Assembly (NCBI GenBank): GCA_937128505.1
Contig: CAKZMM010000008.1
Span: forward strand, 1 to 59,627
Origin: an uncultured Thermogutta sp.
GTDB lineage: Bacteria; Planctomycetota; Planctomycetia; Pirellulales; Thermoguttaceae
Reading direction: 5' to 3'
DNA: 59,627 bases
Below, piece by piece: positions 36,580-44,982 of the stretch; the first letter of the stretch is position 1; every line of letters starts with the position of its first letter. Under the pieces are notes generated by a model. The model was not told where the DNA came from, ran no database searches, and saw only the letters and a list, made by a program, of their open reading frames with translations. Position numbers and translations under genes: made by a program.

Positions 36580-37209
36580 TCAACCCTGATCTTTACAGAC
36601 TTGCTGGATCGACTCCTCGGTAGTTTTTTCCCGACGATAGGCCGAAATCTTAGCTACGGTCGACAAATCCTCCAAGTGCCGAAGTCCAAATACCTGAAGA
36701 AACCGCCGAGTGGTGCCGTAAAGCAGGGGTCGCCCCAATTCATTGGACCGGCCCGTAATTCGCACCAAATCCATCTCCATAAGTTGCCGTAAAACTTCCC
36801 CGCAACGTACTCCGCGGATTGCTTCAATTTCCGCTCGCAGCACGGGCTGTTGAAAAGCGACAATACAAAGTGTCTCCAAAACAGCCAGCGACAATGCGGT
36901 TCGCCACGGTCCCGGGTCCCCCCACAAACTTTCGATCCAGGCCGAAAATTGCGGTCGGCTCAGAAACTGAAAACCTCCCGCCACCGGATAGACCCGGAAA
37001 GCCATCCCCAGGGCATCATAGGTTGAATTGAGTTGAGCTACAAGTGTACGGGCCTCCGTGGCATCGGCTAAGCGCGCCCATTGAGCGAGCTTTCTTGCCG
37101 ACAAGGGTTCCCGAGCCAAAAAGAGGACGGCCTCCAACCGTTGCAAGGCCGAGGGCTCTAGTCCTGCTTTCCGGCCTTCCTCAATACTTTCGGCCCGAAG
37201 GGGCCCCAC
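36580..37209 (-). CDS. scpB: Segregation and condensation protein B
   Basis: ScpB binds the kleisin ScpA and with SMC forms the bacterial condensin-like complex that compacts and segregates chromosomes. The 209-residue protein shows the two winged-helix domains: LQRLEAVLFLAREPLSARKLAQW and VYPVAGGFQFLSRPQFSAWIE in the first, then LSLAVLETLCIVAFQQPVLRAEIEAIRGV and GRSNELGRPLLYGTTRRFLQVFGL in the second. The GTG start at 37209 is supported by AAAGGAG 9 bases upstream. scpA is not adjacent. The next gene on the strand is the acidic protein, an unusual partner. Confidence 0.92.
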   Translation of the reverse strand: MGPLRAESIEEGRKAGLEPSALQRLEAVLFLAREPLSARKLAQWARLADATEARTLVAQLNSTYDALGMAFRVYPVAGGFQFLSRPQFSAWIESLWGDPGPWRTALSLAVLETLCIVAFQQPVLRAEIEAIRGVRCGEVLRQLMEMDLVRITGRSNELGRPLLYGTTRRFLQVFGLRHLEDLSTVAKISAYRREKTTEESIQQVCKDQG

Positions 37210-38067
37210 GCACTAAACTCCTTTCCTCAAAACCATGCAGTCCCCAAAGATTACCTTTTTTCGGTCTGAAACTGGTTATGCCTCTTCATAATTTCCTCGA
37301 GAGTCCGTGGCTAACTCGGAGCAACCGCCCCGTCGAAAAGGCGAGATAGTCTATAAAGCCCTCAAACGCAAGGCAAGCCTCCTGCCCCTGAGTTAGATGA
37401 GCCCACAACCTCGATATTTCGGCAAAAATCCCAAAGCCCCTAAAAGTAAACTCCCGCCCCTTAAGCCTGAAGCAATTTTCCGTTCCTCGCGAGCGGGAAC
37501 TTGGGTTTCCTACCTACTTGTGATTAGCAGAAAAGCCCGCGGCTGCGTCAAGGGGTGTCCGCGGGGGAAATTTTCATTAACACCAGAGCGCGAGAAATCG
37601 TTTTTAACCGCAGCACCTCCGCAAGGCGCAGCAAAACCGAGAAGCAGCGAGTCGTTTTCGGCAAAAAAGTCGAGAAAATTCCTATGACTTGTAAACGAAA
37701 ATAAAGCAAGCTGCTGGCTATTACTCTTTAGACTTTTCCTTTCACCAAATCTTTCGCAGAACCGAATTATCAGGAGGTATGTACTATCCCTTGTTAGCGC
37801 ATTTTCCAACTTAGCGAATCGAAAAATTCGGCTCAAGACGCGCTATCACAGACTTTCAGAATGTAATTCGGAGCCCACTCTTGAGCCCTGCACATCGACT
37901 CCTAAGTCTCAAACCCGCCGGCTCTATTTTTTGGCGGTTCGGCATCTATTTTGCGAGCCTCGCAGGTGGGCCATTCACTGGGCCCGTTATTAACGAAAAC
38001 TTTGAGGACGGGGACACGGCCAGGAATCAGCCAAAAGCAAATTTCTTGCCAATCATTTGTCTAAGTA

Positions 38068-38089
38068 TTCCAAGATATTTCCAAGATAT
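38068..38089. repeat. Exact tandem duplication, 11 bp x 2
   Basis: TTCCAAGATAT is repeated head to tail. Confidence 0.9.
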
Positions 38090-38284
38090 TTCAACGGCTT
38101 GCGACCACTGCGCGCCCGCGATTGCCACGCTTACCCCCCTTAGGTGTCGGCGGTTGACCCGCTCACTTCATTTCACCGCTGCAGTAGGGATTCGACGCCT
38201 TTGAGCTTTGAAAATCTTCCAACCGGTTGTCGTTCCAAAATTCTTGCAGCCGGTTCGTCAACGCATGGTTGGAAAGCCCCCGCA

Positions 38285-38309
38285 GTGCAATGCAGTAGTG
38301 CAATGCAGT
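38285..38309. repeat. Exact 12-bp repeat, 13-bp period
   Basis: GTGCAATGCAGT occurs twice with one base between, about 16 bases beyond the stop codon of the leftward gene at 38326. Confidence 0.9.
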
Positions 38310-38325
38310 GCGATCTTTCGCTTCC

Positions 38326-39447
38326 TTACGGACGGTCCTTACCTAACGTATCTCGAGTCGATGCTTCTACATCGCGCAAAACGGTAAGCATGGCGGCCAA
38401 CGGATCCGCGTCAATGGCCTCGAAATGCCGCGGAATTTGAGCACCGCTACCTTGGGCAATTTCCGCCGAGAATCGATAGACACGTTTATCGTCGGCTCTG
38501 AACGCCTCCAATATGTAGTAGACAGCCCCCAGTTCTCGGAGCCGGGCTTCGATCCTTTGAATCTCCGGATGGTGGGCCGTAAAGCTGCCCGAGCGCTCTC
38601 CCCGTTGTAATTCGGGGAGGTCTCCAAGCGCCGCTTCGGGGGAAAAGGCCGAGGTAGTTTTCTCTTTGTTAATCCCCGTGGTGATAGGGTGGAGTGCAGG
38701 GGCTGAGGTGAAGGGAAGTAGGCCCGGTTCCACGTTGGAGCCCGATGCCAAAGGCCCTGCGCGAACCTCTGGGGGAATATTTGCGGGGCCGAAACCATCC
38801 GCTTTATTCACAGAAGCGCCTGCCGCCATTTGCGGCTCTCCAGACGCGGTGCCAAAGGTGCCGGAGTTGAAAACAAGTGCAGTATCCGTCGAAACTTCCC
38901 CATGAAACGCGGTGGAGGTAGTGCCCGAGGGATCTGTCGACTCCCGGCTGGCCAATACCACTTTTTCTGAATCGTGGGCTTGCGCAGGAGATCCCGGCAG
39001 CGCACGTTGGAAAGCATCTCCCCATCCTGTGGCCCACCAAAATGGGGGTTCGTGGCGGTTAGCCCCTCCGTCTTTGGGCTTTTGATCATCGAGAGGCACG
39101 CTCAGCTCGCCCTCCGCTGCCAAAAGACTAAGTTGGCTTGAATTCCCGCCTGAAGCCTCTCCGGAGGGCGCTTGCACTAACGGCTGAGAAGGATCTCCAT
39201 GCCAAGCGGGGGGCTCGGCAAACCCGAGGGTACTTTTTCGGAGCTGCCCCTCCGGAGATCCTTGAAAGAGGACCGCCCCGTAATCGGCCCAAATGCTCTG
39301 AACCTTATGCGCAAGCTGTTTAGGTTCCAAGATCGGGCCGCCAAGCAAAGCCGGTAAAAACATCCCCATCCAGGTCGCGACCGGGACAACCACGATAAGT
39401 GCTATGAAGAAACCAACTCCTCGGCCGGCCGATTGCGTGGCTGCCAT
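38326..39447 (-). CDS. Membrane-anchored protein of unknown function
   Basis: A 373-residue protein. One N-terminal transmembrane helix (about 10-35, VGFFIALIVVVPVATWMGMFLPALL) precedes a long, poorly ordered Ser/Ala/Gly/Pro-rich middle (about 80-290). A compact conserved-looking C-terminal part follows from about 295 (HPEIQRIEARLRELGAVYY, DDKRVYRFSAEIA, PRHFEAIDADPLAAMLTVL). The protein is presumably anchored in the inner membrane with the C-terminal domain outside the cytoplasm. ATG 39447 has GGAGG 9 bases upstream, so the frame extending to 39657 is rejected. I do not recognise the domain by name. Confidence 0.68.
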   Translation of the reverse strand: MAATQSAGRGVGFFIALIVVVPVATWMGMFLPALLGGPILEPKQLAHKVQSIWADYGAVLFQGSPEGQLRKSTLGFAEPPAWHGDPSQPLVQAPSGEASGGNSSQLSLLAAEGELSVPLDDQKPKDGGANRHEPPFWWATGWGDAFQRALPGSPAQAHDSEKVVLASRESTDPSGTTSTAFHGEVSTDTALVFNSGTFGTASGEPQMAAGASVNKADGFGPANIPPEVRAGPLASGSNVEPGLLPFTSAPALHPITTGINKEKTTSAFSPEAALGDLPELQRGERSGSFTAHHPEIQRIEARLRELGAVYYILEAFRADDKRVYRFSAEIAQGSGAQIPRHFEAIDADPLAAMLTVLRDVEASTRDTLGKDRP

Positions 39448-39880
39448 CGGGTCTAACCTCCGTGCGTGCTGTGTAAAGCTTTCGAATCTACGAAAGACCC
39501 GCGCAAAATCGGGGGAGCACACGGCCCCTGAGTCGCTGTGATTCGCGACTGACCGGCGGATTTCACCGGTCGGAACAATGTCCTGAACTTTTACAGTTTT
39601 GAGATCTCTTGGTGACGTGAGTCCCGCTCTTGGGCGGCAGAAGAAGGGTACTCCCAAACCGGCCGGTTTTGCGCGGCAAGCCGGGCAGTCTCATTGGTCA
39701 AAAGCAGATCATATCGGGCCTCGAAGAAATCTCACAACGTCAAAACTGTGGTGGCGTGGTGGCATGGTGGCACCCAGAGGTTTGAGGGGAGAATTCCCTT
39801 CTATCAACCCGAGGAAATCGGTGACTGAGTTAAGGCGGTAAACGGGCGGGGAGAATTTCCGCACACTTGCAACCTTCCGC

Positions 39881-39931
39881 ACTTTTCATTTGCGCTGAAA
39901 TGCTGGACTTTTTATTTGCGCTTCATGATGC
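39881..39931. repeat. Near-exact tandem duplication, about 25 bp x 2
   Basis: Two adjacent segments share ACTTTT-ATTTGCGCT and end in ATGC, with a 26-bp offset. Confidence 0.75.
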
Positions 39932-40020
39932 GGAAAAACAAGTTAGAGCTATTACCCGAGAGAAGGCTTCCCGGACTCGCCTCGTGAGGGTAACCCGGCG
40001 AATGCCGCTTGAGGTCATAG

Positions 40021-40051
40021 CATCCTGTGAATCGATATCATCCTGTGAATC
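40021..40051. repeat. Exact 13-bp repeat, 18-bp period
   Basis: CATCCTGTGAATC occurs at 40021-40033 and 40039-40051. Confidence 0.9.
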
Positions 40052-40416
40052 TAAAGGGCGTTCACGGTGTGAACTGAGGAGGTTTTTAAGCCGTTTCATC
40101 GGACGGGGCCCCCTGTCTTAAGCCGACACCCGAACGGTGTTCACATCGCAAGTCCAATGCTGTCGGGGGCAAGCGGTCTAAGCCACCGAACCGCAGCCTT
40201 AAAATAGATAGTTGCAAGTTGTAAATAGGGACGGGGCGATTATAATGAGGCTAGCTATTTTGCATAATCTAGAAGAAATAATTGCTTTAGGAAGGATATT
40301 GGTAGGAATGATATTGATTAGGCGGCTGATAGCCACCCCGGGAATACAAAAACGCATTTTTCCCCTGGCATAAAGGCTCCATTACGTTGGGCAAAATACG
40401 ATTGAATTCCTGCATC

Positions 40417-41058
40417 ATGAAGAAAGTAATAATAGCTGGAGGCCTATTGCAACTTGTCTTACCGGGGAGCCGGCAAGTTGCGGCTGAGGGGGTATGGCCG
40501 ACCAAGTTACGGTTGTCCGCAGGAGTGGCCTACCCCATGTGGGGTTGGAGTGCCCCCTCATATTGGTTTTCACGCCAACAGGAGGATCGATCGCCCCCGT
40601 TTTACGCTCTTTATCCGCCGGTATATTACGATGGAATAGTCGCGCGACCATACGGGGCCTTTCCATTCGCTTGGATCTGGCGCGGTGACATCGAATTAGA
40701 AACCCGATGGATGGGTCTACCTGACCGATCAAGCTGCTATCGCGGAGAGGGGTGGTGGCGAAATCTCTCGTTTAATTCACCGACTGTTGAATCAGCTCAA
40801 AGACAAAAAAGTAAAACGGTTTCTGGGCCTCTTTTGGTCAGAAATCCATACTTTCATGCTACCAATAATAAAGATCCGTCACGGGTGCCTCCTGAATCCG
40901 GGAAGGCAGGAAGCCAACAGGAAAAGGTGTACTGCTTAGAAGAGCAACCTGGGCAATTTCCCCTCGCACTGCGGATTCAAAATCCCCATTTTTCCCAGAA
41001 TAGGGCCTCCCAAATACAACCGGCATCGGCCCGAGAATCCGCCAAAACTCCCCGATAA
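40417..41058 (+). CDS. Secreted hypothetical protein with YPPVYYD and NPYF/NPHF motifs
   Basis: A 213-residue exported protein. The signal peptide spans about 1-23 (MKKVIIAGGLLQLVLPG). A Trp/Tyr/Pro-rich segment has ALYPPVYYDGIVARPYGAFPFAW. Later the motifs LLVRNPYFHA and LRIQNPHFSQ occur near the middle and the C-terminus. No enzyme signature is seen. Such short Tyr/Pro-rich exported proteins with NP(Y/H) motifs are, from memory, a recurring planctomycete type, perhaps cell-surface. The ATG at 40417 gives a standard signal. The upstream extension to 40387 would add ten residues. Codon use looks like its neighbours. Confidence 0.65.
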   Translation: MKKVIIAGGLLQLVLPGSRQVAAEGVWPTKLRLSAGVAYPMWGWSAPSYWFSRQQEDRSPPFYALYPPVYYDGIVARPYGAFPFAWIWRGDIELETRWMGLPDRSSCYRGEGWWRNLSFNSPTVESAQRQKSKTVSGPLLVRNPYFHATNNKDPSRVPPESGKAGSQQEKVYCLEEQPGQFPLALRIQNPHFSQNRASQIQPASARESAKTPR

Positions 41059-41809
41059 ACCCGCACTTTAATCCCCGATACCCTATTACCCCCCTGTGTT
41101 TACCCCCCTGTGTCGTTCCCACCCAATTGTTGCCCCACCCGTTGAACGATAACGGCAGTCCTGGGTTCCGCACACCGCGTTGCTACCCGCCAAAAACCAC
41201 CCGGCTTACCCCGCTCGAAATTTCGGCCCGGGGTCCAAGGCTCTAATCCTACCTTTTGATGCTGACTTCCTATCAATGAGGATGAATCGGGATTGTCACC
41301 AAATTGGAGAAGATTATGAACTCAGTTTGTTTTTTGTGGGGTTTCATAATTCTTAATCGGAGCAGTTTCCCAGAATTACGCGGTTTAACATGCGGTTTAA
41401 GTTGCTGAGATCGCGTTCGGAATAAGTAGCTTATTTTGTGATTCTTCCGGTTTGGCGAGGATTCCGTTTCAGCATTGGTACCTTCGCGACGTTGGTCTGT
41501 CAGGCACCGGTCTTGAGAGTGCTTGCCCCCAGTCCGGCGCAAGTACCCGGAGTTCTTCTCAAAAAGATTTCTTCCGTCTATTGAAGGGGTGTATGGGTCG
41601 GGAGAGCAGTAGAGACCCGCAAAACGCAAATTGGATATAATTTTTCAGATGCCCGTGGGAAGCGTTCGCGGCTTCCCGAGATTCAATAAGCCACCACAAG
41701 AAAAGGAGCTACGGTTGGGCAAGGCGAGGACTTGCCTTGCGGCTAAGAGGTTTTGATCCGGGATCAGTCAAGGCCGATTGAGCCGGAGATGTCCGTGGAG
41801 GGCTGAAAC
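41059..41809. other. 751-bp stretch without a recognised gene
   Basis: An exact 14-bp duplication lies near its start (41086-41113). Frames at 41273-41629 and 41452-41640 have no support. Confidence 0.45.
41086..41113. repeat. Exact tandem duplication, 14 bp x 2
   Basis: TTACCCCCCTGTGT is repeated head to tail, 28 bp after the preceding stop codon. Confidence 0.9.
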
Positions 41810-41998
41810 TTGTTGACCGATGAACAGGTGTGTCGGAATTGGCGACGACTCTTTGGGGGGAACGAGATCACAGAGCAAACATTCAAGAAGGCACAAAGTT
41901 TATTGGAGTGTCTGCGGCCCGAAAATCCCCTGCGCCACAGGTTGGCAAGTGAACTGGAAGAGCTTCGCAAACGACATCTGAGGGAACAACCGGTTTAG
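41810..41998 (+). CDS. Small helical hypothetical protein (62 aa)
   Basis: A 62-residue, mostly helical soluble protein: LTDEQVCRNWRRLFGGNEIT, then EQTFKKAQSLLECLRPENPLRHRLASELEELRKRHL. The start is TTG at 41810 with GGAGGG 7 bases upstream. TTG 41813 is the next possible start. The even distribution of charged and aliphatic residues and the good ribosome binding site support translation despite the short length. No known domain is recognised. It sits 302 bp before the BON-domain gene on the same strand. Confidence 0.6.
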   Translation: MLTDEQVCRNWRRLFGGNEITEQTFKKAQSLLECLRPENPLRHRLASELEELRKRHLREQPV

Positions 41999-42300
41999 GA
42001 CTGTAGCCGTAGATAATCGAATTCACGATTCGGCCGCCTCAAGTCAGCTGTACCGGGCTGCACTTTCCACTCCGAACAAAACCGCGCGTTTTTGTGCCCG
42101 CTTGTAGTTTTTAGCTCTGCAAATGGAAAAGCGTTGAGCTGATTTCGTGATGGGGGGGCGAACCGGGCACTTTCGGGACGGCAAAAATTCTAACACCGAA
42201 ACTGAGCCGTTTAGAGTTCACGAGCATGCGATGTCCCCCCGGCAAATTGCGCCTTTCCCGCATTTTTTCCCGGACGCGATCAGTGAGCGAGGATTGTGTG
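41999..42300. other. Spacer before the BON-domain gene
   Basis: Nothing recognisable beyond the ribosome binding region of the following gene. Confidence 0.35.
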
Positions 42301-43035
42301 ATGATCTATAGCGAGACTATGCCGCTTTTGAAAGGGTGTTCAACTTTTCGCGGCAAGGCCGGCAGGCGAGCGCGAACCTTTCTCGTCGCTTTTTGCACTC
42401 TTCTTTTGGGCACGGGTGAGCTATTTTTCCCCACCCCATCAGCTTTTGCCCAAATGTTTGGGCCGCGGCGTGTGGGGAGCAGCCCCATGAGGTCGGAGTC
42501 ACGCTTGCATTTAGAGGATGTGGGGGTAATCACGGGTAATGAACGGTTTTTGCGAGAAAATTGGCGTCCGGGCACTTTCATAGGAAGGACGGCGGGAAGC
42601 CCCATTTTCGGTTCGGCGGGGAGGGATGCGCGGTCGGCAACGCGGTCGGCTATACCGCCGCGGATGGAACGAGCCTTGGGCGTGAGCAGCTTATTGGCCA
42701 ACCAACCGAGCTCTATCGGCCGTATGTATCCGCCCCGTCTGTCCAAGGGCTTCGAATTCGAACTCCCGGAGACCGAGCTTCGGGCCTTAGAGCTGCAAGA
42801 TCGTATCATTCGTACTCTGGGAAACTCGGCAAATCAGACTGTGGAGGTTCAGCTCGAAGGGGAGCGGGCCATCTTACGCGGTGTGGTTGAGTCCGACCGG
42901 GCAAAAAATCTGGCGAGACTACTGGCCCTCTTTGAACCTGGTATTTCAGAGGTGGAGAACCATTTGGAGGTACGCCCCAACCCCGGCGCAGGGTTGTCCG
43001 AGGCAACGTCTCGCGAGCCGCCGGAGCGGCCGTAG
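42301..43035 (+). CDS. Exported BON-domain protein
   Basis: A 244-residue protein. The signal peptide is unusually long and basic at its start (residues 1-50, RTFLVAFCTLLLGTGELFFPTPSAFAQ). A Gly/Arg/Ser-rich unstructured part follows. A C-terminal BON-like domain (about 175-238) reads ELQDRIIRTLGNSANQTVEV, then GERAILRGVVESDRAKNLARLL, then FEPGISEVENHLEV. BON domains bind membranes or lipids and occur in envelope proteins (OsmY) and near secretins. The start ATG 42301 follows GAGG at 10 bases. Its last 230 bp overlap, tail to tail, the open frame of the lipoprotein gene on the other strand. Confidence 0.72.
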   Translation: MIYSETMPLLKGCSTFRGKAGRRARTFLVAFCTLLLGTGELFFPTPSAFAQMFGPRRVGSSPMRSESRLHLEDVGVITGNERFLRENWRPGTFIGRTAGSPIFGSAGRDARSATRSAIPPRMERALGVSSLLANQPSSIGRMYPPRLSKGFEFELPETELRALELQDRIIRTLGNSANQTVEVQLEGERAILRGVVESDRAKNLARLLALFEPGISEVENHLEVRPNPGAGLSEATSREPPERP

Positions 43036-44524
43036 TCGGCTCGTCGGTGGGCATGCTGGACGCCGACGAAAAACGAGTCGTCTGAGGATACGGGGCGGAG
43101 CTTGTCCTTTGATCAGCCATCGCTTGTGCGAGATTCTCTTGTGAGACGATTTCTCCGGTAAGTTGTGGGTTTCCCCAAGGCTTGGCATTCCGCGGGTGTT
43201 GACTCCAAGCGGCTAAAGCGTAAGGTTGATTGTGCTCAGGCGGCCGCGGTTGCAGATCGGGAAAAAGTCCGCCCCCTACACTGGAAAAATCCGAGCTCTT
43301 AAAGCCAGCCGATGGGTTGGACGGGTTTACCGACGCACTTCCCGTGGGAAGCCCGAGGGGATTGGTGCCCGGTTGAGCCGCGGATTGGGTTGGCTGCGAC
43401 TGCCCTGCATGATTTGGCGGGAAAGACGGTGCAGAGCCCGGCCCCGAGGTGGAATCTGCGGGAAGATTGAAACCCGGCACTATCAAGGCATCCACCGGTC
43501 TATTAGGCGAATCGGTGGATGAATCTTTTGTAGTGCCAGAAGTCCCGAGCATCCTTTGAGCAATCCCGACGGGCACATCAATTGTTGTTGTTTCAATTCT
43601 TTTTTGCGGTGGGTGTTGCGGGGCTTCCTGGGGCAGAGTAGGAGGTAGGTGCTCCACCGCGAATTGTCCTTGAATTGCTTGGCGCAGGGCAGCATCTCGA
43701 TCCTCCCATGACGATGAATCCGTAGCGCGTGGCGGTTGGGGCATCGTTTGGGGGCGGTCTGGGGGGAGCGATTCCCGCGCGGGGCCTGGTAAGCTCTTAT
43801 GGACCACTTTGGAAACAATCACTTCTCCGGTTTTGGCGTCCTGAAATCGGGAAACCAAACTGAGTTGTCGCCGCGGGTTACCTACCTCGTCAAACGGAAG
43901 CCAAAAGCTGTAGGAATGGCCCAGCTTGGAGCGGCTGTAATGCGTGGGGAGATGTTCAGGGAGGAAAACATATTTCCGCAAGGGCTTTAGTTCATTTTCA
44001 CCGGTCACTTCATCGTCGAAGACATACACGGTGAAGGTGCCGTCGACAACGATCGGGGAATCCTTTCCTTGTTCGTAGAACATTACTCGGCCCCCGAAGC
44101 CGCGAATAGCCGGTTGGCCCGGCTGATGGAGGACTGTATCGGTCCAAATGTCCGTCATTCGGGAGGGCGTACGCGGTTTGGGCATTTTGGGTTCGAGGCC
44201 AAGAAGCGTGTGAAGTTGCTCGGTAGTGCTTTCCAAATAAAGGTGGGTGCAGCCTGTAAGAAGAAGGCAGCTGAATAATAGCAGGATCAAACCTTGCAGT
44301 ATCCTGGCCTTACGATCACGGCGCGAGAAAAGACTTCCTAACGGATTTGCGCGGCTTAGTCGATCGGATCGTTGGGGTCGCTTGCTGGCGGAAAGAACGC
44401 GGGCAAATGCCGCGCCGCAACGCGGTGCTCGGATTGCGATTCGGCTTCGGGAATATTTCCCATCAAGGAGAGACCGATGGATGTAGTGCCGAAGATGCTT
44501 CCTATTCATCTGCTCCATGCCCAC
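42806..44524 (-). CDS. Lipoprotein with conserved extracytoplasmic domain and Pro-rich tail
   Basis: A frame of 572 residues. The lipobox LLLTGC places the lipidated Cys at residue 92, so either the N-terminal extension is real or translation starts later. No alternative start with a good ribosome site was found. After the Cys comes a compact domain (about 110-260) with GTFTVYVFDDEVTGENELK, KYVFLPEHLPTHYSRSKLG, HSYSFWLPFDEVGN and DAKTGEVIVSKVVHKSLPG. Then follows a long Pro/Ser/Gln-rich tail. The last ~76 residues are antisense to the BON gene and may be translated only because no stop intervenes. It lies downstream of the giant secretin on the same strand, so an outer-membrane partner or pilotin-like role is possible but unproven. 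Confidence 0.7.
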   Translation of the reverse strand: MGMEQMNRKHLRHYIHRSLLDGKYSRSRIAIRAPRCGAAFARVLSASKRPQRSDRLSRANPLGSLFSRRDRKARILQGLILLLFSCLLLTGCTHLYLESTTEQLHTLLGLEPKMPKPRTPSRMTDIWTDTVLHQPGQPAIRGFGGRVMFYEQGKDSPIVVDGTFTVYVFDDEVTGENELKPLRKYVFLPEHLPTHYSRSKLGHSYSFWLPFDEVGNPRRQLSLVSRFQDAKTGEVIVSKVVHKSLPGPARESLPPDRPQTMPQPPRATDSSSWEDRDAALRQAIQGQFAVEHLPPTLPQEAPQHPPQKRIETTTIDVPVGIAQRMLGTSGTTKDSSTDSPNRPVDALIVPGFNLPADSTSGPGSAPSFPPNHAGQSQPTQSAAQPGTNPLGLPTGSASVNPSNPSAGFKSSDFSSVGGGLFPDLQPRPPEHNQPYALAAWSQHPRNAKPWGNPQLTGEIVSQENLAQAMADQRTSSAPYPQTTRFSSASSMPTDEPTTAAPAARETLPRTTLRRGWGVPPNGSPPLKYQVQRGPVVSPDFLPGRTQPHRVRWPAPLRAEPPQSDLPSFPEYE

Positions 44525-44982
44525 CTTTCAACTGGGAAGCATGCTTGATGTGCCCTTGGACTCGGAACCGGGTTACGTTTGCCTTTTAATTCGGTGGCGT
44601 ACTGAGCTCGCCCTTTGACCGAGCGGCACGCGCCACTTACCGATTGACCCGGGAGCATGCACCACCCGGTGCCTGAGTTGGAAGCATGTATCGTGTTTAG
44701 CGGAAAAGGACCACGCCTGGGAAAGTTTTTTTGGTCAATCTTTCATTCAGAAAAGTGATCGTTAAAAAACTCTCGTGTATAACGCTTTTCGAGCAACAAA
44801 AACGAAAAACAATAAAAGCGGTAATGCGAAAAAACCGGCGATCACAATAGTGCGAGGAGACGAAAGTCTTGCTTTCGTGGGATTCCTATCGATTGGCGAT
44901 ACAATTCGTGCTTAGCCGCTTAGTTCACGCGATAAGATGGGGGCGTAATTCCACGAGCGCAAAACCACAGCGTACCTACTCT
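44525..44982. other. Spacer between secretin and lipoprotein genes
   Basis: AT-rich around 44750-44850. No gene and no clear terminator is visible, so read-through from the secretin gene is possible. Confidence 0.4.

Larger units (their letters stand above)
37210..38325. other. 1.1-kb stretch without a recognised gene
   Basis: Open frames at 37397-37687, 37510-37836 and 37881-38204 overlap antisense and show no motif. Two exact micro-duplications are present, at 38068-38089 and 38285-38309. Confidence 0.45.
39448..40416. other. 969-bp stretch without a recognised gene
   Basis: Contains a TGGTGGC microrepeat (39749-39774) and two short tandem duplications (annotated separately). No motif-bearing frame is present. 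Confidence 0.45.

Noticed and set aside
37397-38204. Overlapping frames on both strands in the 37-38 kb gap
   Set aside because: Mutually antisense, motif-free and without ribosome sites.
39749-39774. TGGTGGC microrepeat as a functional element
   Set aside because: A short triplet-like run of three units, compatible with simple slippage. No other support.
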